Source of the DNA: Herpetosiphon aurantiacus DSM 785
Lineage (GTDB): Bacteria; Chloroflexota; Chloroflexia; Chloroflexales; Herpetosiphonaceae
Reading direction: 5' to 3'
Assembly (NCBI GenBank): GCA_000018565.1
Contig: CP000875.1
Location: 3,177,199 to 3,241,198 of the forward strand
Length of the DNA stretch: 64,000 nt
The position numbers and the translations under genes are program-made. Position 1 is the stretch's first letter. Each line of letters starts with the position of its first letter. Positions 44,916-54,987 of the stretch are shown here, one piece after another. Under the pieces are notes generated by a model. That model was not told the origin of the DNA and did no database searches. It worked only from the letters and a program-made list of their open reading frames with translations.

Positions 44916-47900
44916 ATGAGTATTTCCAGCCCAATTCGGTATATTCCCCAACCACCAACCCGCCCAATCGTCGGCAATGTGCCCGATATTGGCATGGAAA
45001 CGCCTGTCCAGAATTTGATGAAATTAGCTCAGCATTATGGGCCAATTTTCCGCGTGAGTTTTCCTAATCGCAGCGTGTTGGTCGTTTCTTCGGCTGAACT
45101 TGTGGCCGAAATTAGCGATCAACAACGTTTCGATAAATTATTGCATGGGCCATTAATTCAAATTCGCGATTTTGCAGGCGATGGCTTGTTTACGGCCTAT
45201 ACCGAGGAAGCCAATTGGAGCAAAGCCCATCGTTTATTGATGCCAGCCTTCGGGCCAGCCAGTATGCGTAATTATTTCGACGACATGCTCGATATTGCCG
45301 ACCAATTATTTACTAAATGGGAGCGTCAAGGGCCAGAAACCGATTTTGATGTGGCCGATAATATGACGCGCCTAACGCTCGATACGATTGCCTTATGTGG
45401 TTTTGGCTATCGGTTTAATTCGTTTTATCAACGCGAAATGCACCCATTTGTTGAAGCAATGGTGCGAGCCTTAGCCGAGGCTGGGGCACGCGCCCGCCGT
45501 TTATCAATTCAAACGAAATTAATGCGCTCAACCCAGCGTCAATATGAAGCTGATATGCAGTATATGCACGGCATCACCGATGAATTAATTGCTAAACGGC
45601 GCAGTTTGCCAAGCAACGAAGTTCCCAACGATCTGCTAGGATTAATGCTCAATGCCAAAGATTCGATCACCGGTGAAGGCTTAGATGATGCCAATATTCG
45701 CAATCAACTGGTGACATTTTTGATTGCTGGCCACGAAACCACCAGCGGCCTGCTCTCGTTTGCAACCTACTTTTTGCTCCAACAGCCTGAAATTTTGCAA
45801 CGCGCTCAAGCCATCGTCGATCAAGTGCTCGGCGATCGGCTGCCACGCTACGAAGACTTGGCCAAACTGGGCTACCTCGACCAAATTTTGCGCGAAACCT
45901 TGCGGCTCTGGCCAACCGCGCCTGTTTTTGGGGTTTATGCCAAGCACGATACTAACATTGGTGGCTTTCCGATTAAGCAGGGCGAAAAATTCATAGCCTT
46001 ATTGCCAACTTTGCACCGCGATCCCAAAGTTTGGCTCAACCCCAACCAATTTGATCCCGATCGCTTTGCGCCTGAAGTGAGGGAACAAATCCCTGAGCAC
46101 GCTTGGAAGCCATTTGGCAATGGCCAACGCGCCTGTATTGGGCGTTCATTTGCCATGCAAGAGGCCAGCTTGGTTTTAGCAATGATGCTGCAACGTTTTG
46201 AATTATCGCAACCGCAACCCTACCAGTTGCATGTCAAAGAAACCCTAACGCTCAAACCTGAAGGCTTGACCGTTCGAGCACGGGTACGCAAAAACATCGT
46301 GCGCAGCACCAAGCCAACTCAGCCAAATGTAGCAATTCAATCAAACCCAAATCAAGCCCAACACAATATCCCATTGCTGGTGCTGTATGGCTCTAATTCT
46401 GGCTCATCTGAAGCCTTCGCTCGCCGAATTGCCAGCGATGGTGAGGCACGCGGTTACCAAACAAGCGTGGCTGCGCTCAATAATTATGTCAATAAATTAC
46501 CAACCACCGGAGCAGTGAGCATCGTGGCGGCCTCATACAACGGCCAGCCTGCCGATAATGCCCAAGCCTTCTGTCAATGGTTAGCTGGCGTTGAGCCAAA
46601 CTCGCTCAAAGGCGTGCGCTATAGCGTTTTTGGCTGTGGCAACCGCGATTGGCAGAGCACCTACCAAGCTGTGCCGACTCAAATTGATCAACACTTGCAG
46701 GCCGCCGGAGCCGAACGTTTGCTTCAACGCGGTGCAGCCGATGCCCGCAGCGATTTCTTTGGTGATTTTGAGCGTTGGTATGCGCCGTTTTGGCAAACCC
46801 ACAACCAAACATTTGCAATCGCAAGCGCCGAAATTAACAGCAAACCACTGTACAAGGTCGAATTACTGCCATCAAGCAGCGATCAGTTGGCCCAACAAAC
46901 GGGCTTTATGTTTGCTAGCGTGCTCGAAAATCGCGAATTAGTTGATCTCAGCTCGCCTTTGGGTCGTTCAAAACGCCACATCGAATTACGTTTGCCAAAC
47001 GAACTGCAATACCAAGCTGGTGATTATTTAGCGATCTTGCCGCAAAATCATCCTAGCCTAATCGAGCGGGCTTGCAAACATTTTGGGCTAAAACCTGAAC
47101 AAACTATAATTTTGCATGCTACACGCGGGGCTGCCAACCTGCCAATTGATCGCCCGATTAGCCTAGGTGAATTGCTGAGCAGCCACGTTGAATTAGCAAC
47201 TCCCGCCACGCAGCGCGATTTGGAGTTGTTGGCGCAGAAGAATGTTTGTCCGTCACACCAAATTCATTTAGCTGCACTGGCCGCAGATCACGAACGCTAT
47301 ACCACCGAGATTTTGCAAAAACGCCTGAGCTTGTTGGATATGCTTGAGCAATATCCATCCTCAGTGCTTGATTTTGGCGAATTTTTAGAGCTATTGCCAG
47401 CAATGCGAGTGCGCCAATATTCAATTTCATCGTCATCATTAGTCAATCCAAACCAAGCCAGCCTAACCGTGGCGGTGGTTGATGCCCCAGCATGGTCGGG
47501 TAAGGGCCAGTTCTATGGCACGGGTTCGAGCTATTTGGCCCGTTTGCAAGTTGGCGATCAGATTGCGGTGAGCTTGCGTCAACCACATATTCCGTTTCGC
47601 CCACCGAGCGCCAACAGCACACCATTACTGATGATTTGTGCAGGCACTGGTTTAGCGCCATTCCGTGGTTTTATCCAAGAGCGCGTCGCTCGCCAAGGCC
47701 AAGGCGAAGCACTTGGCCCGAATGCCCTGTTTTTTGGCTGCGACCATCCTGAGGTTGATCTGCTTTATCACGAACAGATTCAAGCTTGGCAAAAAGCTGG
47801 AGTGCTAGAATTTTTCCCAGCATTCTATCGCCAGCCAGTTGGTGAAGTCAGCTTTGTGCAACATCGGCTCTGGCAAGAACGCCAGTATGTGTGGAGCTTA

Positions 47901-48077
47901 ATCGAACAAGGTGCAGTAATAGCCGTTTGTGGCGACGGTCGCTCCATGGCTCCAGCTGTGCGTGAAACCTTGGCGCGAATCTATGCCGAAGCAACTGGCA
48001 GCGAGCAAACAGCAGGCATGGCATGGATTGCCGAAATCGAGCAAGCAGGACGCTATGTCGCCGATGTTTTCGGCTAA
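44916..48077 (+). CDS. CYP102-like cytochrome P450 / NADPH-P450 reductase fusion
   Basis: A 1053-residue self-sufficient monooxygenase. The P450 part (about 1-460) has the oxygen-activation helix FLIAGHETTSG, the ExxR motif ETLRLWPT and the haem ligand C407 in FGNGQRACIGRSFA. A linker leads to an FMN/flavodoxin domain (about 485-630; LLVLYGSNSGSSEAFARRI). The FAD/NADPH reductase domain follows, with MRVRQYSISSS, ICAGTGLAPFRGFIQER and the end CGDGRSMAPAV. Electrons flow NADPH to FAD to FMN to haem in one chain. The domain order and length match CYP102A1 (P450BM3), so sub-terminal fatty-acid hydroxylation is likely. GGGAGG precedes the ATG. Probably repressed by the divergent TetR protein. Confidence 0.94.
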   Translation: MSISSPIRYIPQPPTRPIVGNVPDIGMETPVQNLMKLAQHYGPIFRVSFPNRSVLVVSSAELVAEISDQQRFDKLLHGPLIQIRDFAGDGLFTAYTEEANWSKAHRLLMPAFGPASMRNYFDDMLDIADQLFTKWERQGPETDFDVADNMTRLTLDTIALCGFGYRFNSFYQREMHPFVEAMVRALAEAGARARRLSIQTKLMRSTQRQYEADMQYMHGITDELIAKRRSLPSNEVPNDLLGLMLNAKDSITGEGLDDANIRNQLVTFLIAGHETTSGLLSFATYFLLQQPEILQRAQAIVDQVLGDRLPRYEDLAKLGYLDQILRETLRLWPTAPVFGVYAKHDTNIGGFPIKQGEKFIALLPTLHRDPKVWLNPNQFDPDRFAPEVREQIPEHAWKPFGNGQRACIGRSFAMQEASLVLAMMLQRFELSQPQPYQLHVKETLTLKPEGLTVRARVRKNIVRSTKPTQPNVAIQSNPNQAQHNIPLLVLYGSNSGSSEAFARRIASDGEARGYQTSVAALNNYVNKLPTTGAVSIVAASYNGQPADNAQAFCQWLAGVEPNSLKGVRYSVFGCGNRDWQSTYQAVPTQIDQHLQAAGAERLLQRGAADARSDFFGDFERWYAPFWQTHNQTFAIASAEINSKPLYKVELLPSSSDQLAQQTGFMFASVLENRELVDLSSPLGRSKRHIELRLPNELQYQAGDYLAILPQNHPSLIERACKHFGLKPEQTIILHATRGAANLPIDRPISLGELLSSHVELATPATQRDLELLAQKNVCPSHQIHLAALAADHERYTTEILQKRLSLLDMLEQYPSSVLDFGEFLELLPAMRVRQYSISSSSLVNPNQASLTVAVVDAPAWSGKGQFYGTGSSYLARLQVGDQIAVSLRQPHIPFRPPSANSTPLLMICAGTGLAPFRGFIQERVARQGQGEALGPNALFFGCDHPEVDLLYHEQIQAWQKAGVLEFFPAFYRQPVGEVSFVQHRLWQERQYVWSLIEQGAVIAVCGDGRSMAPAVRETLARIYAEATGSEQTAGMAWIAEIEQAGRYVADVFG

Positions 48078-48107
48078 ATCTATGGATCATTACACTGTTT
48101 AAGCCGC

Positions 48108-48143
48108 AAATGCCATTGGGGGGAAGCCCAATGGCATTTATGT
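48108..48143 (+). terminator. Terminator of the P450 fusion gene
   Basis: AAATGCCATTGGG (48108-48120) pairs perfectly with 48127-48139 around a six-base loop, followed by ATGTTT. Confidence 0.75.
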
Positions 48144-48304
48144 TTACTAGATTGAACATCCATGAAATTATGGAAATTGTTTATTGCATGAGCTGCGGGG
48201 CACTGCTATACTGCTAGAGTGTCCTCTTAACCTGAAATTCGCCACACACCAAATAACATCCAAAATGTTGCCATCGGTTGTGCAAAACCCGCGAGGATCG
48301 AGCG

Positions 48305-51300
48305 ATGCCTGATATTGACGATTCATCACAGCTAACAGATCTGCCTGGATGGTTGCGCAATGGCGGTATTGCTGGGGCTATGCTACAAAGCATTGACTGG
48401 GCCAAGCATCCCCTTGGGCCAATTGATCAATGGCCAAGCGCCTTGCAGACTGCACTCAGTATGGTGTTGTATGCACCGATTCCAATGGCATTAATTTGGG
48501 CGGCATCGCAGACAACTTTCTATAATGACGACTATATTGAATTGCTCGGCAACAATCACCCCCAACAGCAAGCTCAAACCACAGATCCAGCAGGTTACTT
48601 TGGCCAGCACGCCATTTTTAGCGCAATTCAACAAGCCCAACTTGGTCAAACCAAGCTGCTGACAGCTCATTCAATCGATCAACCACAACAACACTGGCTG
48701 ATCGATTTGTCGTTTAGCCCAATTTATGCGGAGCATGGCACCATTGTCGGGGTGCTCAATACGGTCAATCAGATCAATCGTGTGCCGCAGCTAGCCCAGC
48801 CAGCACCAAGTAGCCAAACCCCCTTTTTGGATTTGTTACAGCAGATCGAACTCCCTTTAGAGCAAATACCCAGCTTTCAGCCCGATCAAGACCGAATCGC
48901 CCCACTGATCGGCTATGTTGATCGCCATGGCGCTTATCGCTTTAATAATCCTGCCTACCAAGCCTGGTTTCAGCGACCACTCAGCCAAATAACCGGCTCT
49001 CGCGTGGCTGAAGTGTGGGGAGAAACCGCCTATCAGCAATTTTATGACCACATTCATCAAGCTTTGCTTGGCCAAGCGGTCGCCTTTGAGACCGTTATCA
49101 GCCTGGAAGATCAGCCTATTCGCAGCGTAGCAGTTGAATATCAGCCCGATTTAAACACCGATGGCGAAGTCCAAGGATTTTTCAGTTTCATTAGCGATAT
49201 CAGCACCAACAAAAAATTAACTGTCGCGGTACAAGAATCCAAACAACGCTTTAATGCAATTTTTCAAACCAGTTCCAGCCCAATGGTCATTACCCGATTA
49301 AACGATGGCCTTATTTTAGAAGTCAATGAAAGTTTTAGGCATTTGCTCGGCTATCAACGAGTTGAGTTAGTTAATCAGCCAATTCAAGATCTGAATATTT
49401 TTGTTGATCTGAATGATCGTGCTGCGATGGTTCGAGCACTCAAAAAACAAAGCTATGTCAGCGATTATGAATTAGAAATTCGGACTAAATCAGGTGAAAC
49501 AATTTTCGTGATTTGTTCAATGACATTAATTGTATTGAGTAATAGTTTATGCGGCTTTACGGTTATTCATAATATTAATAATCGCAAAATCTATGAACGT
49601 AAGCTCAAAGAGAGCGAAGAACGCTTACAAATCGTGATTGAAAATCTTAATGAAGGCATCGTCTTATCAGATCTTGATGGCAATCTATTTCATTGGAATC
49701 GGGTTGCATTGGCGATGCATGGTTTTGCAAACATGGAGGAATGTCGTAGTCGCATTCCTGATTTTAAAGATTTCTATGAAATTAGCACGCTCGATAACCA
49801 AGTACTAGAGATTGAGCAATGGCCCATGTCGCGGTTGATTCGTGGCGAAATTTTAGAATCAATCGAGTTAAAAATCCGCCGCATTAACACACCAGTCGTC
49901 TGGGAACGAATTTTTCGCTATGGCGGAGCAACCGTCATCGATTCATCAGGCCATTCAGTCGCATTTTTAACGATTAACGATATTACTGAACGTAAATATG
50001 CTGAGGAAAAATTACGCTATCAAGCCAATTTACTAGCCTATGTTTCAGATGCAATTATTTCAACTGATAGTAATTATGTGATCAAAAGCTGGAACCGTGC
50101 TGCCGAAGAAATTTATGAATGGCAAGCACACGAGGCAATTGGCCAACGTTTTGGGTCGTTAATCCCGACCGAATATATTCATAACGATTCAAATGAGCAA
50201 GCAGGCACTCAATTATTTGAACAAGCGTTCTGGCAAGGTGAAGTCTATCAATTCGATCGGTATGGCCAACGTCATCATATCCTTAGTAGCGTTTCGCTGA
50301 TCAAAAATAATCATGGTCAAATTCAAGGCACTGTGGCAATTAACCGTGATATTACTGCTTATAAACAAGCAACTCAAGCCTTACAAGAGAGCGAACGGCG
50401 TTTCAAAATTCTAACTGAATCATTACCGCAATTAATTTGGACCTGTACTCCTGATGGAAAATGCGATTATCTAAGTCAGCAATGGGTGCATTACACTGGT
50501 ATTCCTGAATCTGAACAATTAGGTACAGCCTGGATTAAACAAATTCATCTTGATGATCAAGCTTCAATTATGCAGGAATGGCAGTATGCGCTTGCTACTC
50601 AACAAAAGTTGCACAGTGAATATCGAATTCGTCGTTATGATAATACCTATCGCTGGTTTGATACTCAGGCGGTGCCTTTATTGGGCCATAACGGCGAAAT
50701 TATTAAATGGTTTGGTGCTAGCAACGATATTGATGATCGTAAACGAGCTGAAGATGCCCAATTACGTAGCCAAAAGATGGAGGCCTTAGGCACGCTTGCT
50801 GGCGGAATTGCCCATGATTTTAATAATATTTTGCTAGCAATTACTGGCAATACCCAATTAGCCATGTTTGATCTTGATCCACAGCATCCAGTACAAAATA
50901 ATTTACGCGAAATTGAGCAAGCTGGCGAACGAGCAACCGATTTAGTCCGCCGAATTTTAACGTTTAGCCGCCAGCAAGAGGTTAAACGTGAAATTGTGCT
51001 GCTGCCAACCATTATCGATGAAGCAATCAAATTATTACGCGCTACCTTGCCTGCCATGGTTGAAATTCAGGTAAATATCGTTGGGCAAATTCCGGCAACC
51101 GCAGCCGATCCAACCCAAATTTTCCAGATCATTATGAATTTAGCGACCAACGCGGCTCATGCGATTGGCAATAATCGGGGATTAATTGAAATTCGCTTGG
51201 ATTTAGTCCATCTGACTGCTGAATTATCGCGTACAATTCCAAATTTACACGAGGGCCATTATGTGCGGCTATCGGTGAGCGATAACGGTTGTGGCATGGA

Positions 51301-51889
51301 TAAAGAAACCATCAAGCGGATTTTTGACCCATTTTTTACTACCAAGCCGCTGGGCGAGGGCACAGGGCTGGGATTATCAGTCGTTGATGGAATTATGAAG
51401 GGCCACGATGGGGCGATTACGGTTTATAGCCAAATTAACAAAGGCTCAACCTTCCGGCTCTACTTTCCGGCGAGCAACCAGCTACCAACCCCAACCCCAC
51501 CGAAACGTCAGATCGTCTCGGAAAACGGCTACGCGCATATTTTGTATATTGATGATGAACAAGCCTTAGTAACCTTGGCAGTTAAAATGCTCAACACCTT
51601 GGGCTATGGCGTAAATGGCTTCACTAACCCTCAAGCAGCCTTGGACTATTTTCTGCGCGACCCCAGCGCAATCGATGTGGTGATTAGCGACGTTTCAATG
51701 CCGCACATGTCGGGTTTTGATTTGGCGAAACAATTATTGGCGATCAAGCCCAATTTACCAATTATTTTGACCTCAGGCTATGTGCGGCCTGAGGATTACG
51801 AACTAGCTCAAGTTTTGGGCATTCGTTCATTGATTTTAAAGCCACATACCTACGAAGATTTAGGCTATACCCTCGCCCAAATTCTTTAG
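48305..51889 (+). CDS. Multi-PAS hybrid sensor histidine kinase
   Basis: A 1194-residue cytoplasmic hybrid kinase without clear membrane helices. About six PAS-type sensor segments come in order, including the N-terminal HPLGPIDQWPSALQTA type and later ones starting FNAIFQTSSSPMVITR, LQIVIENLNEGIVLSD, LLAYVSDAIISTD and FKILTESLPQLIWTC. The phosphoacceptor is H837 in LAGGIAHDFNNIL. The ATPase boxes are NLATNAAHAI, VSDNGCGMD, and GEGTGLGLSVV. A C-terminal receiver has the phosphoacceptor D1129 in VVISDVSMP. The output partner is unknown because no response regulator gene is adjacent. The ATG at 48305 with GAGGAT upstream is preferred to a TTG at 48278. Confidence 0.93.
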   Translation: MPDIDDSSQLTDLPGWLRNGGIAGAMLQSIDWAKHPLGPIDQWPSALQTALSMVLYAPIPMALIWAASQTTFYNDDYIELLGNNHPQQQAQTTDPAGYFGQHAIFSAIQQAQLGQTKLLTAHSIDQPQQHWLIDLSFSPIYAEHGTIVGVLNTVNQINRVPQLAQPAPSSQTPFLDLLQQIELPLEQIPSFQPDQDRIAPLIGYVDRHGAYRFNNPAYQAWFQRPLSQITGSRVAEVWGETAYQQFYDHIHQALLGQAVAFETVISLEDQPIRSVAVEYQPDLNTDGEVQGFFSFISDISTNKKLTVAVQESKQRFNAIFQTSSSPMVITRLNDGLILEVNESFRHLLGYQRVELVNQPIQDLNIFVDLNDRAAMVRALKKQSYVSDYELEIRTKSGETIFVICSMTLIVLSNSLCGFTVIHNINNRKIYERKLKESEERLQIVIENLNEGIVLSDLDGNLFHWNRVALAMHGFANMEECRSRIPDFKDFYEISTLDNQVLEIEQWPMSRLIRGEILESIELKIRRINTPVVWERIFRYGGATVIDSSGHSVAFLTINDITERKYAEEKLRYQANLLAYVSDAIISTDSNYVIKSWNRAAEEIYEWQAHEAIGQRFGSLIPTEYIHNDSNEQAGTQLFEQAFWQGEVYQFDRYGQRHHILSSVSLIKNNHGQIQGTVAINRDITAYKQATQALQESERRFKILTESLPQLIWTCTPDGKCDYLSQQWVHYTGIPESEQLGTAWIKQIHLDDQASIMQEWQYALATQQKLHSEYRIRRYDNTYRWFDTQAVPLLGHNGEIIKWFGASNDIDDRKRAEDAQLRSQKMEALGTLAGGIAHDFNNILLAITGNTQLAMFDLDPQHPVQNNLREIEQAGERATDLVRRILTFSRQQEVKREIVLLPTIIDEAIKLLRATLPAMVEIQVNIVGQIPATAADPTQIFQIIMNLATNAAHAIGNNRGLIEIRLDLVHLTAELSRTIPNLHEGHYVRLSVSDNGCGMDKETIKRIFDPFFTTKPLGEGTGLGLSVVDGIMKGHDGAITVYSQINKGSTFRLYFPASNQLPTPTPPKRQIVSENGYAHILYIDDEQALVTLAVKMLNTLGYGVNGFTNPQAALDYFLRDPSAIDVVISDVSMPHMSGFDLAKQLLAIKPNLPIILTSGYVRPEDYELAQVLGIRSLILKPHTYEDLGYTLAQIL

Positions 51890-52118
51890 ACCCAAGCCAT
51901 TGAAATTTTTTAACGGTTCTTTACCCTTAACTCATCTGCTACTCATCCAAGTAGCATATTATCATCCTCGGAAACCACGCTCGGTACAAGGAAACAGCAT
52001 CAACAATCGTGACGATGAAAAGACCTTGGAAGGAGATAACTTCATCACCTTCGACCATAAACCGACGAAACCCCTCCTGTGATGGGGTCACACATCGCAG
52101 AACGATTCAAAAATCCCC

Positions 52119-52158
52119 ATTCGCCGCTATCCCCCCCTATGGATAGCGGCGAATATCG
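52119..52158. terminator. Bidirectional hairpin between the kinase and aldehyde dehydrogenase genes
   Basis: ATTCGCCGCTATCC (52119-52132) pairs perfectly with 52141-52154 around an eight-base loop. It lies between convergent genes, two bases from the end of the dehydrogenase gene. Confidence 0.7.
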
Positions 52159-52159
52159 T

Positions 52160-53578
52160 TTAGCGTTTGCTCATGATCCGCCGCGACCACGCTGCCAAGC
52201 GCTTAGACACCGAGCGATAGGGCGGTTGAAATAAATTTACTAAATTTAAGCCGCCAAGTTGAAATACCGCTCGTTCATGCGAAAATGTTTTGAAGCTGTA
52301 AAAGCCATGATAATTGCCAATGCCGCTCTGGCCAACCCCACCAAATGGCAAATTCGGATTAACCACATTCAGTAAAACCCCGTTTATCATACTGCTGCCA
52401 GCCGGAATTTCGCGTAGCAGCCAGTTGATAATCGCTTGATTCTCGGCAAAAATCGCCATGGTCAAGGGCTTGCCGCTAGCTCGCGTCGCCATAATCACTT
52501 CATCAATTTGGTCGTACACCAAAATTGGCAGAATCGGCCCAAAAATTTCTTCCTGCATAATTGCCATGCTAGGTTTAACGTTGGTCAGCACGGTTGGCGC
52601 AAAGCGTGCAGGATGATCGGTCGATTGGCCACCCAGCGCGACCAACGCCCCTTGGGCTACCGAATTATTGACCAAACCACGCAGGCGAGCAGTGGCATTA
52701 GCATCGATCACATTGGCCAAATCGGGCGATTGCAGGCGGGTATAATCGCCTTTGCCGTAGTTACGCTCAATTTGTTTAATAATCAGTTGGGTCAAGGCTT
52801 GAGCTTGCTCACGCTGAACCCAGACATGATCAGGCGCAACACAGGTTTGGCCGGCATTGACAAATTTGCCCCACACAATCGCCTGTGCAGCACGTTTCAA
52901 ATCGGCTGAACGATCAACAATCGCTGGCGATTTGCCACCCAGTTCTAGAGTAACCGAGCTAAAATGCTCGGCGGCGCGTTGCATCACATATTGGCCGATT
53001 CGTGGGCTGCCCGTAAAGAAAATATGGTCGAATGGCAAGTCGAGCAATGCTTCAGCCGTATCAACATCGCCCACAACGCTGGTAACATGCTCAGGTTTGA
53101 AGGCGGTAGCAATAATGTTTGCTACAACTTGAGCGGTATGTGGCATGCGCTCCGATGGCCGCACAATCGCACAATTCCCAGCCGCCACTGCCCCAATCAA
53201 AGGCATAAGTGCTAGTGAGAGCGGGTAATTCCACGGCGCAAGAATCAGCACAACGCCGCGTGGCTCATATTGAATCCAACTTTTGCTGCCCGTTAGCATG
53301 GTTGGGGTTTTAACTCGTTTGGGCTGCATCCATGTTTCAAGCCGTTTGATAGCAAAATTGATTTGCTCGATCACCTGCTGAATTTCGGTGGCCTCAATTT
53401 CAGCCGCTGGTTTGGCAAAATCGGCCTGCAACGCCGCATGAATATCTGGTCGGGCTTGTTCGATCGCCCGTTTAAATTGCTGTAAATAGCCAATGCGCTC
53501 AGGTGCACGGCTGGCAGCGATTCGCCCGCGCTGGGCCTGCAACGCCGCAAATTGCCCATGAATTTGCATGAGGTTCAT
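52160..53578 (-). CDS. Aldehyde dehydrogenase, class 3 / coniferyl-fatty-aldehyde type
   Basis: A 472-residue NAD(P)-dependent aldehyde dehydrogenase of the class 3-like, membrane-tail type. Visible: APWNYPLSLALMPL, FTGSPRIGQYVM, the general base in TLELGGKSPAIV, the catalytic cysteine in VNAGQTCVAPDHV and EEIFGPILPI. The end is short, basic and hydrophobic (LVNLFQPPYRSVSKRLAAW). Fatty aldehydes are plausible substrates. The start is set at the ATG at 53578 with GGAGGA seven bases upstream. The open frame continues to 53773, but that extension reads through sRNA-like copy C and has no ribosome site. Confidence 0.88.
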   Translation of the reverse strand: MNLMQIHGQFAALQAQRGRIAASRAPERIGYLQQFKRAIEQARPDIHAALQADFAKPAAEIEATEIQQVIEQINFAIKRLETWMQPKRVKTPTMLTGSKSWIQYEPRGVVLILAPWNYPLSLALMPLIGAVAAGNCAIVRPSERMPHTAQVVANIIATAFKPEHVTSVVGDVDTAEALLDLPFDHIFFTGSPRIGQYVMQRAAEHFSSVTLELGGKSPAIVDRSADLKRAAQAIVWGKFVNAGQTCVAPDHVWVQREQAQALTQLIIKQIERNYGKGDYTRLQSPDLANVIDANATARLRGLVNNSVAQGALVALGGQSTDHPARFAPTVLTNVKPSMAIMQEEIFGPILPILVYDQIDEVIMATRASGKPLTMAIFAENQAIINWLLREIPAGSSMINGVLLNVVNPNLPFGGVGQSGIGNYHGFYSFKTFSHERAVFQLGGLNLVNLFQPPYRSVSKRLAAWSRRIMSKR

Positions 53579-53645
53579 TGATTCCTCCAACACAACATTT
53601 CCACATGCTATTATAAGCGAGCTTTGGTGGCAAAATAAAAATCGC

Positions 53646-53710
53646 TTAAAACCACAAACGGCCCAGTCGGGCCGCTTGCAGGAGAGAAGAGTGTAGAGGA
53701 GGAAGAATTT
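53646..53710 (-). ncRNA. Copy C of a repeated sRNA-like element with anti-Shine-Dalgarno stretch
   Basis: Minus strand: GATACT box (53717-53722), TTCTTCCTCCTC, a pyrimidine stretch, then a hairpin with 10-base arms (53655-53664 with 53669-53678, loop of four) and TTTTAAG. A block at 53731-53752 matches copy B, including CTCGTTAGG and CGTAAGCT. It ends about 67 bases upstream of the aldehyde dehydrogenase start on the same strand, so a leader/attenuator role is possible here. Confidence 0.45.
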
Positions 53711-53930
53711 GATCGTAGTATCAGGCCTGAAGCTTACGATCAACCTAACGAGCAAAATTCCCAAAATTCCCATTCAGGCCTAGTCCTGAGAGGGGAAAAC
53801 GAACATCAAAAGGCAGAAGGCTAAAATCAAAAAGCATCAAGGCTGGAACTGCGAAAAGCACAAAGACCGCCAAAGTTCAATTAATAAATAACTGAATTGT
53901 CAACAAATGCCATAGAATGATAAAGCCAAT

Positions 53931-54121
53931 ATTCGCGCTCTTCGTGTCCTTCGCGGTTTCAAAACTTCGTGCGCTTTGCGTCCTTCGTGGATCATTTTGA
54001 TTTCTGCCTTAGAATAATCAAATAAATCTGTGCCAATCTGTGGCGAAAAATGAAACATTCGCGCTCTTCGCGTCCTTCGCGGTTCCATCCTTCATCCTTC
54101 ATCCCTCATCCTTCATCCTTC
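53931..54121. repeat. CTTCGCGTCCTTCGCGG dispersed repeats and CCTTCAT microsatellite
   Basis: Several copies of the short motif (C/G)CTTCG(C/T)GTCCTTCG(C/T)GG, also seen near 22888 and at 63573-63636. Next to it stand AATCTGTGCCAATCTGTGGC and a run of imperfect CCTTCAT units. These motifs are widespread low-information repeats in many bacterial genomes. Confidence 0.8.
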
Positions 54122-54215
54122 GATTACCTGTCATCAAGCTGTAACCCCTGCATCCTCTCAGCGAGCAGGCTTTTTTCTATAATAAAGCCAGATGCTATTG
54201 CTATGGAGGTTGGTT

Positions 54216-54920
54216 ATGCAGATTGTCTTTTTATTGATGAGTGGCGCATTATTGCTTTTGGCAGTACTGCTTTTGTGGTTTGTGCCGCATTTACTGGGCC
54301 AGCAAGAACATCGCGCCAAGCAAGAAACCCAGCAACTCAAAGCCTTGTTAAGCGATGTTTTGGGCGAACAAGAAGTGGTGGCACGTCGTCAAGCCCAACT
54401 CGGTTCATCGCTTGGTCATTTACAAGACCAACTGGAAACGCTGCACACTTCGTTTCCGGCTACGGTTGCCAAATTAGCGGCTCAGCCTGCCGATTTTAGC
54501 CGCCCGTTGATCGAGCACCTTGATAATCGGCTGAATAATTTACATTGCCAACTTGATGGCTGGATGAACGAACGTCGCCAGCATTCTAAGCAAGTCAGTC
54601 AGCAAGAAAACGAATCGTGGGCCTATTTAATGAGTTTGTTGGGCACAATGCAAGATCAACTAGGCGATGTTTCGCAGCAGCGCCCGCGCCGACCCTTGCG
54701 CGAACCACAGCGAGTTGAGTTTGGTTCTTCGGCTGTCGTTGAGGATTTACGCGATGAGGTCGAGAGTTTGCGGGCGATCTCCGAAGAAATTGCCGCATTG
54801 CAATGGCGGTTGCGGCGCACGGTTGCGAGTGCCAGCAAACCCAATCATCCACATAATCAACAGCAACCAATGAGTTTGCTAGGTGCCAATGAACCAGTAC
54901 GGAGCGTGCGCACGCTCTAA
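54216..54920 (+). CDS. Membrane-anchored coiled-coil protein, unknown function
   Basis: A 234-residue protein with one N-terminal membrane helix (MQIVFLLMSGALLLLAVLLLWF) and a long Gln/Glu/Leu-rich cytoplasmic part likely to form coiled coils (KQETQQLKALLSDVLGEQEV, LQDQLETLHTSF, VEDLRDEVESLRAISEEIAAL). I do not recognise the family; the layout resembles division- or envelope-associated scaffolds, which is only an analogy. GGAGG lies seven bases before the ATG at 54216; the longer frame from 54192 is rejected. A hairpin follows. Confidence 0.75.
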   Translation: MQIVFLLMSGALLLLAVLLLWFVPHLLGQQEHRAKQETQQLKALLSDVLGEQEVVARRQAQLGSSLGHLQDQLETLHTSFPATVAKLAAQPADFSRPLIEHLDNRLNNLHCQLDGWMNERRQHSKQVSQQENESWAYLMSLLGTMQDQLGDVSQQRPRRPLREPQRVEFGSSAVVEDLRDEVESLRAISEEIAALQWRLRRTVASASKPNHPHNQQQPMSLLGANEPVRSVRTL

Positions 54921-54943
54921 ATCATGCCAACAATCTGCATACA

Positions 54944-54977
54944 CCAAGCGCCCATGATCAACATCGTGGGCGCTTGG
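54944..54977. terminator. Hairpin between convergent genes
   Basis: CCAAGCGCCCA (54944-54954) pairs with TGGGCGCTTGG (54967-54977), with extra GAT/ATC pairing inside. There is no T tract on the plus side. Confidence 0.55.
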
Positions 54978-54987
54978 CTTAGACCGA

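Larger units (their letters stand above)
53579..54215. other. 640-base gap: sRNA-like copy C and dispersed CTTCGCGG repeats
   Basis: Contains copy C of the sRNA-like element (53646-53710), CTTCGTGTCCTTCGCGGT-type repeats (about 53931-53993 and 54058-54085) and a CCTTCAT microsatellite (54085-54121). The frames over the repeats (for example a minus-strand MEPRRTRRAR peptide) are not genes. Confidence 0.7.

Noticed and set aside
51900-52082. Small frame after the hybrid kinase
   Set aside because: No ribosome site, no domain, ends inside a gap before a terminator; probably chance.
53579-53773. N-terminal extension of the aldehyde dehydrogenase
   Set aside because: The extension reads through sRNA-like copy C, has no ribosome site, and the family starts near MNLMQIHG, which has GGAGGA before it.
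53900-54088. Arg-rich peptide frame (MEPRRTRRAR)
   Set aside because: Translation of the CTTCGCGG dispersed repeat.
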